From the NCBI GenBank assembly GCA_000421065.1, contig ATWD01000001.1:4518001-4582000 (forward strand): a stretch of DNA of 64,000 bases. Direction: 5' to 3'. The translations under genes and the position numbers were made by a program. This stretch comes from Acidobacteriaceae bacterium TAA 166. Lineage in GTDB: Bacteria; Acidobacteriota; Terriglobia; Terriglobales; Acidobacteriaceae. Below, one piece after another: positions 1-8,753 of this stretch (positions are counted from its first letter, which is position 1; every line of letters begins with the position of its first letter). Under the pieces are notes generated by a model. That model searched no databases and was not told where the DNA came from. It saw only the letters and a program-made list of their open reading frames with translations.

Positions 1-659
1 CCGGTCGAGTCGCAGAGCTCACGGGCGGCGGCGAAGAACTCCTTCGAGACCTCGTGGATTCCGCCCTCGCCCTGCACGGGCTCGAGGCAGATGCCGCAGA
101 CCTCATCGGAGAACTTGGCACGAAGATCAGCCACGTCGTTAAACTGCACAAACTCGACGTCGCCCATGACGGGTGCGAAGGGCAGGCGGTACTTGTCCTT
201 CGACGTCGTTGCCACGGAGCCCATGGTGCGGCCATGGAAGCTGTGCTCGAGCGCGAGAAACTTCGTTCCGATCTTCCTGCCCTCTTCGCGGGCCTTGGTC
301 GAGGAGGCGCGAGCGAGTTTCAGCGCCGCCTCCCATGCCTCCGTTCCGCTATTGCAGAAGAAGACGCGATCCATGCCGCTGATCTCGGTCAGGCGTAGCG
401 CGAGCTCGGCTGTCTGCTCATGAAAGAAGAGGTTCGAGGTGTGCAGCAGACGCTTGCTTTGATCGGCGATGGCCGCTTCGACGGCCGGGTGTCCGTAGCC
501 GAGCGCCGAGACTCCGATGCCACTCAATAGGTCGAGATACTGGGCTCCATTTTCATCTTCTAGAAAGACGCCCTTGCCGCTGACAAAGAGATAAGGGTTG
601 CGCTCGTAGGTGTTGAGCAGCAGCTTCTTCTCCGCAGCCTGAATCGATGCCAGGTTCAT
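1..659 (-). CDS. argD: Acetylornithine aminotransferase, 3' end outside the window
   Basis: PLP-dependent class III aminotransferase that converts N-acetylglutamate semialdehyde to N-acetylornithine in cytoplasmic arginine synthesis. The visible N-terminal 219 residues read through LLSGIGVSALGYGHP, FFCNSGTEAWEAALKLAR and LEPVQGEGGIHEVS, the typical order for ArgD/OAT-family enzymes. The PLP lysine would lie beyond the window edge. The ATG overlaps the argB stop (ATGA), so translation is probably coupled. It is the last visible gene of the argR-argC-argB-argD operon, which supports acetylornithine rather than another aminotransferase substrate. Confidence 0.93.
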   Translation of the reverse strand, partial: MNLASIQAAEKKLLLNTYERNPYLFVSGKGVFLEDENGAQYLDLLSGIGVSALGYGHPAVEAAIADQSKRLLHTSNLFFHEQTAELALRLTEISGMDRVFFCNSGTEAWEAALKLARASSTKAREEGRKIGTKFLALEHSFHGRTMGSVATTSKDKYRLPFAPVMGDVEFVQFNDVADLRAKFSDEVCGICLEPVQGEGGIHEVSKEFFAAARELCDST

Positions 660-1438
660 GCGACCATGACCTCCGTTCCGTCGTTGACTCGTGTTGTGCA
701 GATATCCGGCAGGAGCGCCGCCGCCTCCGCAGGTAAGATGCGAACGCGCTTGACGCCGTGCAGAAGGGCCTCGCGGCAAGCGTTCAGCTTGGGCAACATG
801 CCGCCCGAGATCACCTGTTTCTCTTCAAGCGCGGGAATCTCCCCGAGCGTCAGCCAGCGCATCACGCTGCCGTCAGCCCCCTTCACCCCGGGCACGTCGG
901 TCAGGAAGACCAGCGTGTCGGCCTTGGTCGAAATCGCGCAAGCCGCCGCCATCTCATCCGCATTGATATTGTAGTACTCGCCATCGAAGCCGAGCGCGAT
1001 GGACGAGATCACCGGCACCGCTCCCATGGTCCAGATGGCCTCGAGCCAGCGCGGGTCGGTCGATGCGATCTCGCCGACGAAGCCGAGGTCGGGATCGGTC
1101 TTCTTCTTGCGCGCGCGGAAGACGTGGCCATCGCCGCCGGAGAGACCGACCGCAGCCTGTCCGTGCGAGGCGAGCGAGGCGACCAGCGACTTGTTCACGC
1201 GCCCTGCCAGCACCATCAGCGCGGCATCACGCGTCTCGGCGTCGGTGACACGCAGACCGGAGATAAACTCGCTCTTCTTGCCCAGTTGCGCCAGCGTGCG
1301 CGTCAGCTGCACGCCTCCGCCGTGAACCACCGCGACCTGATTTCCGTCGTCGACGAGCTCGGCGATGGCCTTGCCGCAGGCGTGGAGGAGGGTCGGATTC
1401 TCTAGACCCGCGCCGCCCAGTTTTACGACAAATCTCAC
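656..1438 (-). CDS. argB: Acetylglutamate kinase
   Basis: Phosphorylates N-acetyl-L-glutamate, the second step of arginine synthesis. The 260-residue product begins VRFVVKLGGAG, the usual N-terminal beta strand and glycine loop of the amino-acid kinase fold. It continues with VAVVHGGGVQLT, the conserved NINADEMAAA segment, and VFLTDVPGVKG before the C-terminal SGGMLPK motif. The GTG start is chosen because it overlaps the argC stop (GTGA) and places the glycine loop at the correct distance from the N-terminus. The open frame extends 30 codons further upstream, but that part is argC coding sequence in another frame. The stop overlaps the argD start. Confidence 0.95.
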   Translation of the reverse strand: MRFVVKLGGAGLENPTLLHACGKAIAELVDDGNQVAVVHGGGVQLTRTLAQLGKKSEFISGLRVTDAETRDAALMVLAGRVNKSLVASLASHGQAAVGLSGGDGHVFRARKKKTDPDLGFVGEIASTDPRWLEAIWTMGAVPVISSIALGFDGEYYNINADEMAAACAISTKADTLVFLTDVPGVKGADGSVMRWLTLGEIPALEEKQVISGGMLPKLNACREALLHGVKRVRILPAEAAALLPDICTTRVNDGTEVMVA

Positions 1439-2541
1439 AGCAAGCCCTCCTCTTCCTTCCAACCGCACATCACGTTCATGTTCTGTACCGCCTGTCCCGA
1501 TGCGCCCTTCAGCAGGTTGTCGAGGCACGAGACCACGATCATCCGCTTGCCGTCCTTCGCCAGCGCAAACCCGAGATCGCAGAAGCTGGTGCGCACGATG
1601 TGCTGGATCTGCGGAAGCTCCGGCGTCGGGTGCAGCCGAATCATAGGGCTGCCCTCGTAAAAATTTGAGAAGAGGTCGCTCACCTCGGAGGGCTTCATCG
1701 GTTCTCTCAGCCGCAGGTAGATCGTCGAAAGAATTCCACGCGGAATCGGCAGCAGGTGCGGCGTGAACTGAATCTGGTCCTCAGTGAGGCAGAGCTGCTC
1801 CAGCAGCTCACCGGTGTGACGATGCCCAAAGACGCCGTACGTCGAAAGATTATCCGCCGCATACATGAAGTGCGTCTTCGATGTGGGAGCCTTGCCTGCG
1901 CCGGAGACGCCCGACTTCGAGTCGCTGATGATTCCACAATCGAGATCGACCACGCCCGCGCGCACCAGAGGCGTCAGGCCCAGGATGATCGAGGTCGAAT
2001 AGCAGCCGGGATTGGCTACCAGCCGCGCCGTGCGGATCTCCTCGCGATGAAGCTCCGGGCAGCCATAGACGGCTTCGGCCTGGAACTTCGCGGCCAGCTC
2101 CGGATCCGCGTCCTCGAGCTTGTAGACGGCGCGATTGCTCTCCTCCTGCAGGCGCCAGGCTCCGCTCAGGTCGATCACGCGAATACCGCGCTCGATCGCC
2201 TCCGGGACCCACTCGCGCGACTGCTCGTGCGGCGTCGCCATGAAGAGAATCTCGATGCCCGCGTCGGTCAGCCGATCCCACTCGAAGCTCTCGACCGCAT
2301 GCGAGCTCTTCTTTCCCAGCCCCGAGAGTTGAGGGTGGATCGACTCGATCGTCTGCGCGGCGTCTCCGCGGCCCAGAAACAGCGGAGCCGTTCCCTCCAT
2401 GCCGGGGTGACGCAGCAGCAGTCTTGCCAGCTCGCCGCCCGCATAGCCGCTTACGCCTGCAACGGCCACCCGGGGAGCACGCGTCTTCAGCGCTCCCGCA
2501 TCCTGTGTTTTTTCGATGGTCTCTACGTTCGCCAACTCCAC
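1435..2541 (-). CDS. argC: N-acetyl-gamma-glutamyl-phosphate reductase
   Basis: NADPH-dependent reductase, third step of arginine synthesis. The Rossmann motif GVSGYAGGEL sits at residues 29-38, and the catalytic cysteine is in the NPGCYSTSI motif in mid-protein. The later segments HTGELLEQL and PHLLPIPRGILSTIY are typical of the family. At 368 residues it is slightly longer than usual because of about 22 extra N-terminal residues before the Rossmann strand. No better start is evident. It lies 28 bp downstream of argR on the same strand and overlaps argB by 4 bp. Confidence 0.95.
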   Translation of the reverse strand: MELANVETIEKTQDAGALKTRAPRVAVAGVSGYAGGELARLLLRHPGMEGTAPLFLGRGDAAQTIESIHPQLSGLGKKSSHAVESFEWDRLTDAGIEILFMATPHEQSREWVPEAIERGIRVIDLSGAWRLQEESNRAVYKLEDADPELAAKFQAEAVYGCPELHREEIRTARLVANPGCYSTSIILGLTPLVRAGVVDLDCGIISDSKSGVSGAGKAPTSKTHFMYAADNLSTYGVFGHRHTGELLEQLCLTEDQIQFTPHLLPIPRGILSTIYLRLREPMKPSEVSDLFSNFYEGSPMIRLHPTPELPQIQHIVRTSFCDLGFALAKDGKRMIVVSCLDNLLKGASGQAVQNMNVMCGWKEEEGLL

Positions 2542-2569
2542 CTCGCGCCAGCCGACGGAAATCTTCGCG

Positions 2570-3010
2570 TCAGCCGATGTAATCTTCGATCTGAACCTTC
2601 AACTCGTTCGCCTGCTCTATATCAGGACAGATGATTAAAACTGTATCGTCTCCCGCGATCGTTCCCACAACCTGCGGCCAATCTTCGTAATCCATGCCGG
2701 CGGCGATCGGTTGGGCTCCGCCTGTGGTGGTAATGACGACCAGAAGATTCGCCGCCTGGCGAACCTCAAGCCCGAAGCCGTGCAGTACATCGCGGATTCC
2801 GGGAAGCGAGTCTTCGTCGTGTTCGGCTCCGTTCGAAAGCGAGTAGCCGTCCGGTCCCTTCGATAATCTCAGCTCGTGAATGTCACGAGAGAGCGTTGCT
2901 TGTGTAACATGAAAACCACGCCCTGCGAGTTTTCGCCGTAGCTCATCCTGGCTGGCAATGGGAGCCCGTCCCAGCAGTTCACGAATTACGGTATGACGTT
3001 GTTGTTTCAT
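2570..3010 (-). CDS. argR: Arginine repressor ArgR
   Basis: 146-residue regulator of the ArgR/AhrC family. The N-terminal winged helix (about residues 1-70) contains QATLSRDIHELRLSK, close to the canonical TQATxSRDI recognition helix. The C-terminal half has GTIAGDDTVLIICPD, matching the arginine-binding hexamerisation motif GTIAGDDT. Family members bind ARG boxes with arginine as co-repressor. It is the first gene of the arg operon, so it probably regulates itself and argCBD together. The perfect palindrome 46 bp upstream of its start is the expected operator. Confidence 0.95.
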   Translation of the reverse strand: MKQQRHTVIRELLGRAPIASQDELRRKLAGRGFHVTQATLSRDIHELRLSKGPDGYSLSNGAEHDEDSLPGIRDVLHGFGLEVRQAANLLVVITTTGGAQPIAAGMDYEDWPQVVGTIAGDDTVLIICPDIEQANELKVQIEDYIG

Positions 3011-3055
3011 CTATGTTTCAGCGCCGCCTCTGCCTCGGCCATGTCCCCTGCACTA

Positions 3056-3089
3056 TGCATAAATATACATCGTGATGTATATTTATGCA
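3056..3089. promoter_or_regulatory. Double ARG-box operator, perfect 16-bp inverted repeat
   Basis: Two 16-nt arms, TGCATAAATATACATC and its exact complement, are separated by 2 bp. Each arm is itself a near-palindrome (TGCATAAATATACA), resembling single AT-rich ARG boxes, so the whole reads as two adjacent ARG boxes as ArgR hexamers require. It lies between the divergent argR and gltB genes, 46 bp before argR and 85 bp before gltB. Direct ArgR binding is inferred from position and sequence. Confidence 0.8.
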
Positions 3090-3163
3090 ATGGCGTTCCA
3101 CGTGGAGCGCCACCCATACCTTGACGGAAAGGTTCTCCGATGTCTCCCGCGATTCATCGGACG

Positions 3164-3169
3164 TATAGT
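3164..3169 (+). promoter_or_regulatory. Possible -10 element immediately before gltB
   Basis: TATAGT lies 5 bp before the gltB ATG at 3175. If used, transcription would start at or next to the ATG and give a leaderless mRNA. No Shine-Dalgarno sequence is visible before the ATG, which fits. No good -35 hexamer is seen at 16-18 bp, so confidence is modest. Confidence 0.35.
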
Positions 3170-3174
3170 GAATT

Positions 3175-6100
3175 ATGGAAAGGTTTCGCGCACTCGCCTC
3201 TGTCTCTGCGCCTCGAGCCGCTACGGGTTTCGCCAGCTCTCATTCCCATCAGGCACCGTCCCTGATCGACGCACGTTTTGACCACGACTCCTGCGGCGTG
3301 GGCTTTGTCGCGTCCGTCGATGCCGTGGCCACGAACAGGATTCTCGCCCAGGCCCTGACCGCGCTCGCGCGTCTGGCGCATCGCGGAGCCACTGCCGCCG
3401 ATGGCAAAAGCTCCGACGGCGTCGGCGTGCTCGCGGCTGTCCCTCGCGACTTCCTGATTCGCACCGAAGACCTCTCCGTCCCCGAAGGCAAGGCTCTCGG
3501 CGTCGGCATGGTCTTCCTCCCCCACGACGAGACCCGCGCAGAGGCGATTATTGAACGCGCTCTGAGCTCGCACGACTTTAAAGTACTTTGTTGGCGCGAC
3601 GTTCCGATCCGCACCGAATACCTCGGCGAGATGGCGCTGGCCACCATGCCGAAGATCAGGCAGGTCCTCGTCACCGACGTCGATGGTGCCGACTCGGCCA
3701 CCACCGAGCGCCGCCTGTACTTGGCCCGCAAGCAGTTCGAGCGCGCCCACGAGCAGGGCGACGTCACCGGCTACGTCTGTAGCCTGTCGACCGAGACCAT
3801 CGTCTACAAGGCGATGTGTACGGGCCACGACCTGGCCGCCTTCTACCCCGATCTCGCGTCCGAGGAGTTCGTCACTCCCTTCGCCATCTTCCACCAGCGT
3901 TACGCCACCAACACGCTTCCCACTTGGCACCGCGCCCAGCCTGGCCGCACCCTCGGCCATAACGGCGAAATCAACACCGTCTGGGGCAACCGCGCCCGCA
4001 TGGCCGCCCGCGACTCCACCCTTCCGGTGGAGTGCAAGCCCGTCATCACCGAGGGGGGCACCGACTCCACCAGCCTGGACGAAACTGTGGAACTGATCGC
4101 GCACAACGGCCGTACCCTGGCCGAGGCGATGCGTATGCTGATGCCTCCCGCCACGCTGGCCGGACGCGCCTCCTCCTTTATCAGCTACCACTCCGACTGC
4201 TCGGAGCCCTGGGACGGTCCGGCGGCCATCGCCTTCGCCAACGGCCGCCTGGTCGGCGCCATTCTCGACCGCAACGGCCTGCGCCCTTGCCGCTACGCCT
4301 TCACCAGTGACGGCCTGGTCGTCGCCGGGTCGGAGATCGGCCTGGTCGATCTCGACCCCGAGAAGGTCACGCATAGCGGTCGCCTCGGTCCCGGCCAGAT
4401 GCTGGTCGTGGATCTCGAGAAGCACAAGGTCTACGAGAACCACGAGTTGCTGGAGCTCTTCGATTCGGACCCCATCTACGCCTCGCTGGTCGATTCGGCT
4501 CCCATCGAGCCCGCGGCCGTGCCCGCGGTCGAAGCCCCCACGCTTACAGGCCTGCAGAAGGGCTTCGGCTACACCCGCGAAGACGTTCGCATGATCCTGC
4601 AGCCGATGGCGGCCGAGGGCAAGGACCCCGTCTGGTCGATGGGCGACGACACCCCGCTGGCCTTCCTGGCGCGCACGCCGCGTCCGGTCTACGCCTACTT
4701 CCGCCAGCGCTTCGCTCAGGTTACCAATCCGGCCATCGATCCTCTGCGCGAGGCCATCGTGGTCTCGCTGCACACCCGTCTCGGTCCGTGGGCGCACTTC
4801 CTCGATAAGAACGCACCTCTGCCCGGCGTCTCGCTGGACTCGCCCTTCCTTTCGCTGGGGCAGTTCCAGGCGCTGCGCAACGGCCAGTATCCTCACGCCG
4901 AGTCGCTTCCGCTCTCCGAGCTTCCGTGCGTCTTCGCCTCCAATCTCTCACTGGTTCAGGCGCTCGACGATCTCTCCAACCAGGCCATCGACCTGGTTCG
5001 CAACGGAGCCCGCCTGCTTCTGCTGACCGACCGCTCGGCCAACCCCGACAAGCTTCCCGTTCCGATGGCGATGGCCACCGGAGCCATTCACCAGGCGCTG
5101 GTGGCCGCCGGTCTGCGTACCCTCACGGGCCTCGCAATCGAGGCCGGCGACTGCCGCGACATCCACCATGCCGCCGTCCTCATCGGCTACGGAGCGGGCG
5201 CGGTCTGCCCGTGGCTCGCTCTCGAGACCGGGCGCTCCCTCGCGCCCGCCGGGACCGATCCCGACGTCGCCGAGAAGAAGATGCTCAAGGCCCTCGACGC
5301 CGGCCTCGCCAAGGTCATGTCGAAGATGGGAATCTCGGTGGTGAACAGCTACCGCGGAGCCCGCCTCTTCGATATCCTCGGCCTGCATTCGAGCGTGGTC
5401 GAGCGCTGCTTCCCGGATACCCCTGCCCCCATCTCGGGCGTTGGCTTCGCCGAGATCGAGCGGCAGCTCCGTCACACCTGGCAGCCGCCCGCCGAGGGCG
5501 CCGCAGTTTCCGCCGACCTGCCCGATTATGGCTGGGTCCGGTTCCGCAAGGCCGATCTCGCCGAGCCCCACGCCTGGCAGCCTCCGACGGTCAGGGCCCT
5601 GCAGTCGGTCGTGGGAAGCGCGCGCAACGTGCCCCAGCCCACCGATCCCGCAGCCGCCTTTGCCATCTTCACCAAGGACGTCATCGCCCGCGATCCCGCC
5701 GTCCTGCGCGATCTTCTGGAGATCCGCCCCGCCGGCGCCGAGCTTCCGCTCGATCAGGTGGAGAAGCCCGACACGCTGGTGAAGCGCTTCATCGCCAGCG
5801 CCATGTCGCTGGGCTCGCTCAGCCCCGAGGCGCACCAGACCATCACCGTCGGCATGAATATGCTCGGCGCTCGCTCGAACACCGGTGAGGGCGGAGAAGA
5901 CGCAGCCGTCTACCGCGTCCATCCGGTCGACACCGAGAGCCTTCCGGGCACCGGTGGCACCTCGGTCTCGATGCATGCCGAGGGAGGAGTCGCTGTGGCG
6001 GAGCCCGTCGTGGCTGCTCCCGCCGTCCAGACCTCGCTCAATAACAAGATCAAGCAGATAGCCTCGGGCCGCTTCGGCGTCACCGCCGAGTACCTGGCCC

Positions 6101-7731
6101 ATGCCGAGGAGATCGAGATCAAGGTCGCCCAGGGCGCCAAGCCCGGCGAAGGCGGACAGCTGCCCGGCCACAAGGTCAGCGGCCTGATCGCCCGTCTGCG
6201 TCACGCCCAGCCCGGCGTCTCGCTGATCTCGCCTCCGCCGCACCACGACATCTACTCGATCGAAGACCTCGCCCAGCTGATCTACGATCTTAAGCGGGTC
6301 AATCCCAAGGCCGCCGTCGGCGTGAAGCTGGTCTCCGGCTATGGTGTGGGAACGGTCGCCGCGGGTGTCGCCAAGGCCTACGCCGACTACGTCGTCATCG
6401 CCGGAAACACCGGCGGCACCGGAGCCGCGGCGTTGTCGAGCATCAAGTACGCCGGCAACCCCTGGGAGCTTGGCCTGGCCGAGGCTCAGCAGGTGCTGGT
6501 CGAGAACGGCATGCGTGGCCGCGTCCGTCTGCGCACCGATGGCGGCCTCGCCACGGCGCGCGACGTTCTGGTCGCGGCCCTGCTCGGCGCCGACGAGTTC
6601 GCCTTCGGAACCGCCGTCCTGGTGGTGCTCGGATGCGACATGGCCCGTCAGTGCCATCTCAACACTTGCCCCACCGGCATCGCGACCCAGAAGCCCGAGC
6701 TTCGCGCCAAGTTCCGCGGCAAGCCCGAGCACGTCGTCCGCTTCTTCGAGGAGCTGGCCGCCGACCTGCAGCATCTGCTCGCCCGCTACGGCCTGCCCTC
6801 GCTCGAGGCCGCGGTCGGCCGCTCCGATCTGCTCGAGCAGGTTCGGTTCGACGGCAACCTTGACCTCTCGCCTATGCTCGCGCATATGCTGCTTCAGGCT
6901 GACGCCGGCCCGCGCCGTTGGATGGGAGGCCGCAACGATCAGCCTTTGCTCGAGCCGCCGATCGACGAGAAGTGGATCGCGCCTGCTCTCGAGGCGATCG
7001 AGGCAGGGAAGCCCTACGTCGTCCACTCCGAGATCGCCAACTGCGACCGTTCGCTCGGCAGCCGCCTCTCGGGCGAACTGGCCTTGCGTCGTGCGCAAGG
7101 AGATCTACCGGCTGATGTCACCTTTGACCTGCACGGCACTGCGGGCCAGTCCTTTGGAGCCTTCGCGGCCGAGGGCACCAAGCTGATCCTCGACGGCCAG
7201 GCCAACGACTTCGTCGGCAAGGGCCTCTCGGGCGGCGAGATCGTCATCCGTCCCCGCGGCCTCGCCGCCAAGGATTCTGGCCAGCACGTCATCCTCGGCA
7301 ACGTCGCTCTCTACGGCGCGACCTCGGGCAAGCTCTTCGCGGCAGGACGTGCGGGAGAGCGGTTCGCGGTGCGCAACTCAGGAGCAATCTCGGTGGTCGA
7401 GGGCATCGGCGATCACGGCTGCGAGTACATGACGGGAGGAACGGTCGTCGTCCTCGGAGGAACGGGGCTGAACTTCGGAGCCGGCATGACCGGCGGCCTA
7501 GCCTGGGTCTATGACGCGGATGAAAGTTTCGTGTCTGAGTCGAAGTTTCATGCGGAATTCGTTGATCCTAAACCGTTTGACGCTATTGATGATGATGGAC
7601 GTGCAGCCCTGAAGTCGTTGATCGAGGAGCACATCGCTCTCTCCGACAGCGGCCTGGCCAAGGCCATGCTTGCCGACTGGGAGAAGACCTCGAAGGCCTT
7701 TGTCCAACTCGTTCCCAAGCCCCAGGCGTAA
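3175..7731 (+). CDS. gltB: Glutamate synthase large (alpha) subunit
   Basis: Transfers the glutamine amide nitrogen to 2-oxoglutarate. The 1518-residue protein has the full domain order. A class II amidotransferase domain starts at the catalytic Cys40 (DHDSCGVGF), which implies removal of a 39-residue propeptide. It is followed by the central domain, an FMN/synthase domain with the 3Fe-4S cysteines in CDMARQCHLNTCPTG (about residues 1153-1167), and a C-terminal GXGXG beta-helix domain. No gltD small subunit is adjacent, so the electron-donating partner must be encoded elsewhere. It is divergent from argR across an ARG-box operator, and glutamate is the precursor of arginine. Confidence 0.97.
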   Translation: MERFRALASVSAPRAATGFASSHSHQAPSLIDARFDHDSCGVGFVASVDAVATNRILAQALTALARLAHRGATAADGKSSDGVGVLAAVPRDFLIRTEDLSVPEGKALGVGMVFLPHDETRAEAIIERALSSHDFKVLCWRDVPIRTEYLGEMALATMPKIRQVLVTDVDGADSATTERRLYLARKQFERAHEQGDVTGYVCSLSTETIVYKAMCTGHDLAAFYPDLASEEFVTPFAIFHQRYATNTLPTWHRAQPGRTLGHNGEINTVWGNRARMAARDSTLPVECKPVITEGGTDSTSLDETVELIAHNGRTLAEAMRMLMPPATLAGRASSFISYHSDCSEPWDGPAAIAFANGRLVGAILDRNGLRPCRYAFTSDGLVVAGSEIGLVDLDPEKVTHSGRLGPGQMLVVDLEKHKVYENHELLELFDSDPIYASLVDSAPIEPAAVPAVEAPTLTGLQKGFGYTREDVRMILQPMAAEGKDPVWSMGDDTPLAFLARTPRPVYAYFRQRFAQVTNPAIDPLREAIVVSLHTRLGPWAHFLDKNAPLPGVSLDSPFLSLGQFQALRNGQYPHAESLPLSELPCVFASNLSLVQALDDLSNQAIDLVRNGARLLLLTDRSANPDKLPVPMAMATGAIHQALVAAGLRTLTGLAIEAGDCRDIHHAAVLIGYGAGAVCPWLALETGRSLAPAGTDPDVAEKKMLKALDAGLAKVMSKMGISVVNSYRGARLFDILGLHSSVVERCFPDTPAPISGVGFAEIERQLRHTWQPPAEGAAVSADLPDYGWVRFRKADLAEPHAWQPPTVRALQSVVGSARNVPQPTDPAAAFAIFTKDVIARDPAVLRDLLEIRPAGAELPLDQVEKPDTLVKRFIASAMSLGSLSPEAHQTITVGMNMLGARSNTGEGGEDAAVYRVHPVDTESLPGTGGTSVSMHAEGGVAVAEPVVAAPAVQTSLNNKIKQIASGRFGVTAEYLAHAEEIEIKVAQGAKPGEGGQLPGHKVSGLIARLRHAQPGVSLISPPPHHDIYSIEDLAQLIYDLKRVNPKAAVGVKLVSGYGVGTVAAGVAKAYADYVVIAGNTGGTGAAALSSIKYAGNPWELGLAEAQQVLVENGMRGRVRLRTDGGLATARDVLVAALLGADEFAFGTAVLVVLGCDMARQCHLNTCPTGIATQKPELRAKFRGKPEHVVRFFEELAADLQHLLARYGLPSLEAAVGRSDLLEQVRFDGNLDLSPMLAHMLLQADAGPRRWMGGRNDQPLLEPPIDEKWIAPALEAIEAGKPYVVHSEIANCDRSLGSRLSGELALRRAQGDLPADVTFDLHGTAGQSFGAFAAEGTKLILDGQANDFVGKGLSGGEIVIRPRGLAAKDSGQHVILGNVALYGATSGKLFAAGRAGERFAVRNSGAISVVEGIGDHGCEYMTGGTVVVLGGTGLNFGAGMTGGLAWVYDADESFVSESKFHAEFVDPKPFDAIDDDGRAALKSLIEEHIALSDSGLAKAMLADWEKTSKAFVQLVPKPQA

Positions 7732-7791
7732 GACTGGCTTCTAGCTTATAGCTTTTCTTGCGATGGCCTGCCGGTCGGGCTCACTGCGCGT

Positions 7792-7919
7792 GGGCGGTCA
7801 CTTCGTGACGCGTATTTGCCTTTTGGGGTGGGGCTCCCGTTGGTCGCTTACAAAGATTCTTCCGCCGACCAGCGGGGGCCCACGCCGAAGGCGGTACACG
7901 CGTCACGAAGTGACCGCCC
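7792..7919. repeat. Long hairpin with perfect 22-bp terminal inverted repeats
   Basis: The 22-nt left arm (7792-7813, GGGCGGTCACTTCGTGACGC plus GT) is exactly complementary to 7898-7919. Each arm contains the inner palindrome CACTTCGTG or CACGAAGTG. Shorter complementary stretches inside (GTTGGTCGC against GCCGACCAGC) could extend the structure. It fills the gap between gltB and the TetR gene. No coding sequence is convincing here. It may be a REP- or MITE-like element or a bidirectional terminator. Confidence 0.7.
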
Positions 7920-8037
7920 TATGCGGAGTGGGCTCCCGCGGCAGCGCAATCCTTCCTCCAAATAGATTGACATGCCCTAGCTTTTCCCCTGCCTTTTCAG
8001 TAGAGTGGCCGATGACAATGAGCGGTGAGGTTGAGGG

Positions 8038-8658
8038 GTGACTGAGGTACAAAAAGCGGCTCCCGCCAATGGGCCGGGAAGCGAGAAGTACCAGCGGATT
8101 CTGGATGCGGCGGTGGAGGTGATCGCCGAGCGCGGATACTTCTGCTCCCCGATCAGCGCCATCGCCAAGCGTGCCGGCGTGGCCGACGGCACCGTCTACC
8201 TCTACTTCAAGAACAAGGACGACGTCCTCCGCACCGCCATCGATGCCGTCTTCGCCCGCTTCTACGAGCAGGTCGAAGAACGCTTCCAGACCCTCAAGGA
8301 TCCCCGCCAGCAGCTGGAGTACATCGCCGAGATACACCTTGAAAGCGCGCGCGCGAATCGCAGCATGGCCATCCTGATGCAGACCGAGATGCGTCAAAGT
8401 GCAAAGTTCATCTCGGAGTTCTCGCACCATCACCTGGTGCGCTACATCCAGGTGGTGCGTGAGGTGGTCCGGCATGGCCAGCAGGAGGGTGTCTTCCGGC
8501 GTGATATCTCCGACGGCATCGTCGCACACTGCATGTTCGGTGCCATCGATGAGCTGTTGAGCGCGGCGGTCTTCACCGAACGAGCTTATGATGCCAAGGG
8601 AACCGCGCGGCAGGTGATCGATGTCCTGCTGAATGGAATCAGGCAGGGAAGGTCTTGA
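8038..8658 (+). CDS. TetR/AcrR-family regulator, probably of fatty-acid metabolism
   Basis: The 206-residue product has an N-terminal TetR helix-turn-helix at about residues 16-62 (RILDAAVEVIAERGY, then GVADGTVYLYFKNKDDVL). The C-terminal ligand domain is of the kind found in FadR/YsiA-type regulators. The GTG start is preceded by a GAGG-containing sequence, and no better start exists before the HTH. It is followed after 95 bp by an acyl-CoA ligase gene on the same strand, which suggests that it senses acyl-CoA and controls fatty-acid degradation. That function is inferred from the neighbour. Confidence 0.85.
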   Translation: MTEVQKAAPANGPGSEKYQRILDAAVEVIAERGYFCSPISAIAKRAGVADGTVYLYFKNKDDVLRTAIDAVFARFYEQVEERFQTLKDPRQQLEYIAEIHLESARANRSMAILMQTEMRQSAKFISEFSHHHLVRYIQVVREVVRHGQQEGVFRRDISDGIVAHCMFGAIDELLSAAVFTERAYDAKGTARQVIDVLLNGIRQGRS

Positions 8659-8753
8659 AGGCAGTAACTGGCCTGGTGATTGGTTCCAGATTAGCTCAGG
8701 GATGAGCTTCTCGATGGGTAGTTCGTCTGCGGACGAGATGGGAAACAAAGAGG

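Noticed and set aside
4948..7098. Long open frame on the minus strand opposite gltB (also 3154-4896)
   Set aside because: The translation has no recognisable motif and mirrors gltB codon bias; high third-position GC keeps the antisense frame open.
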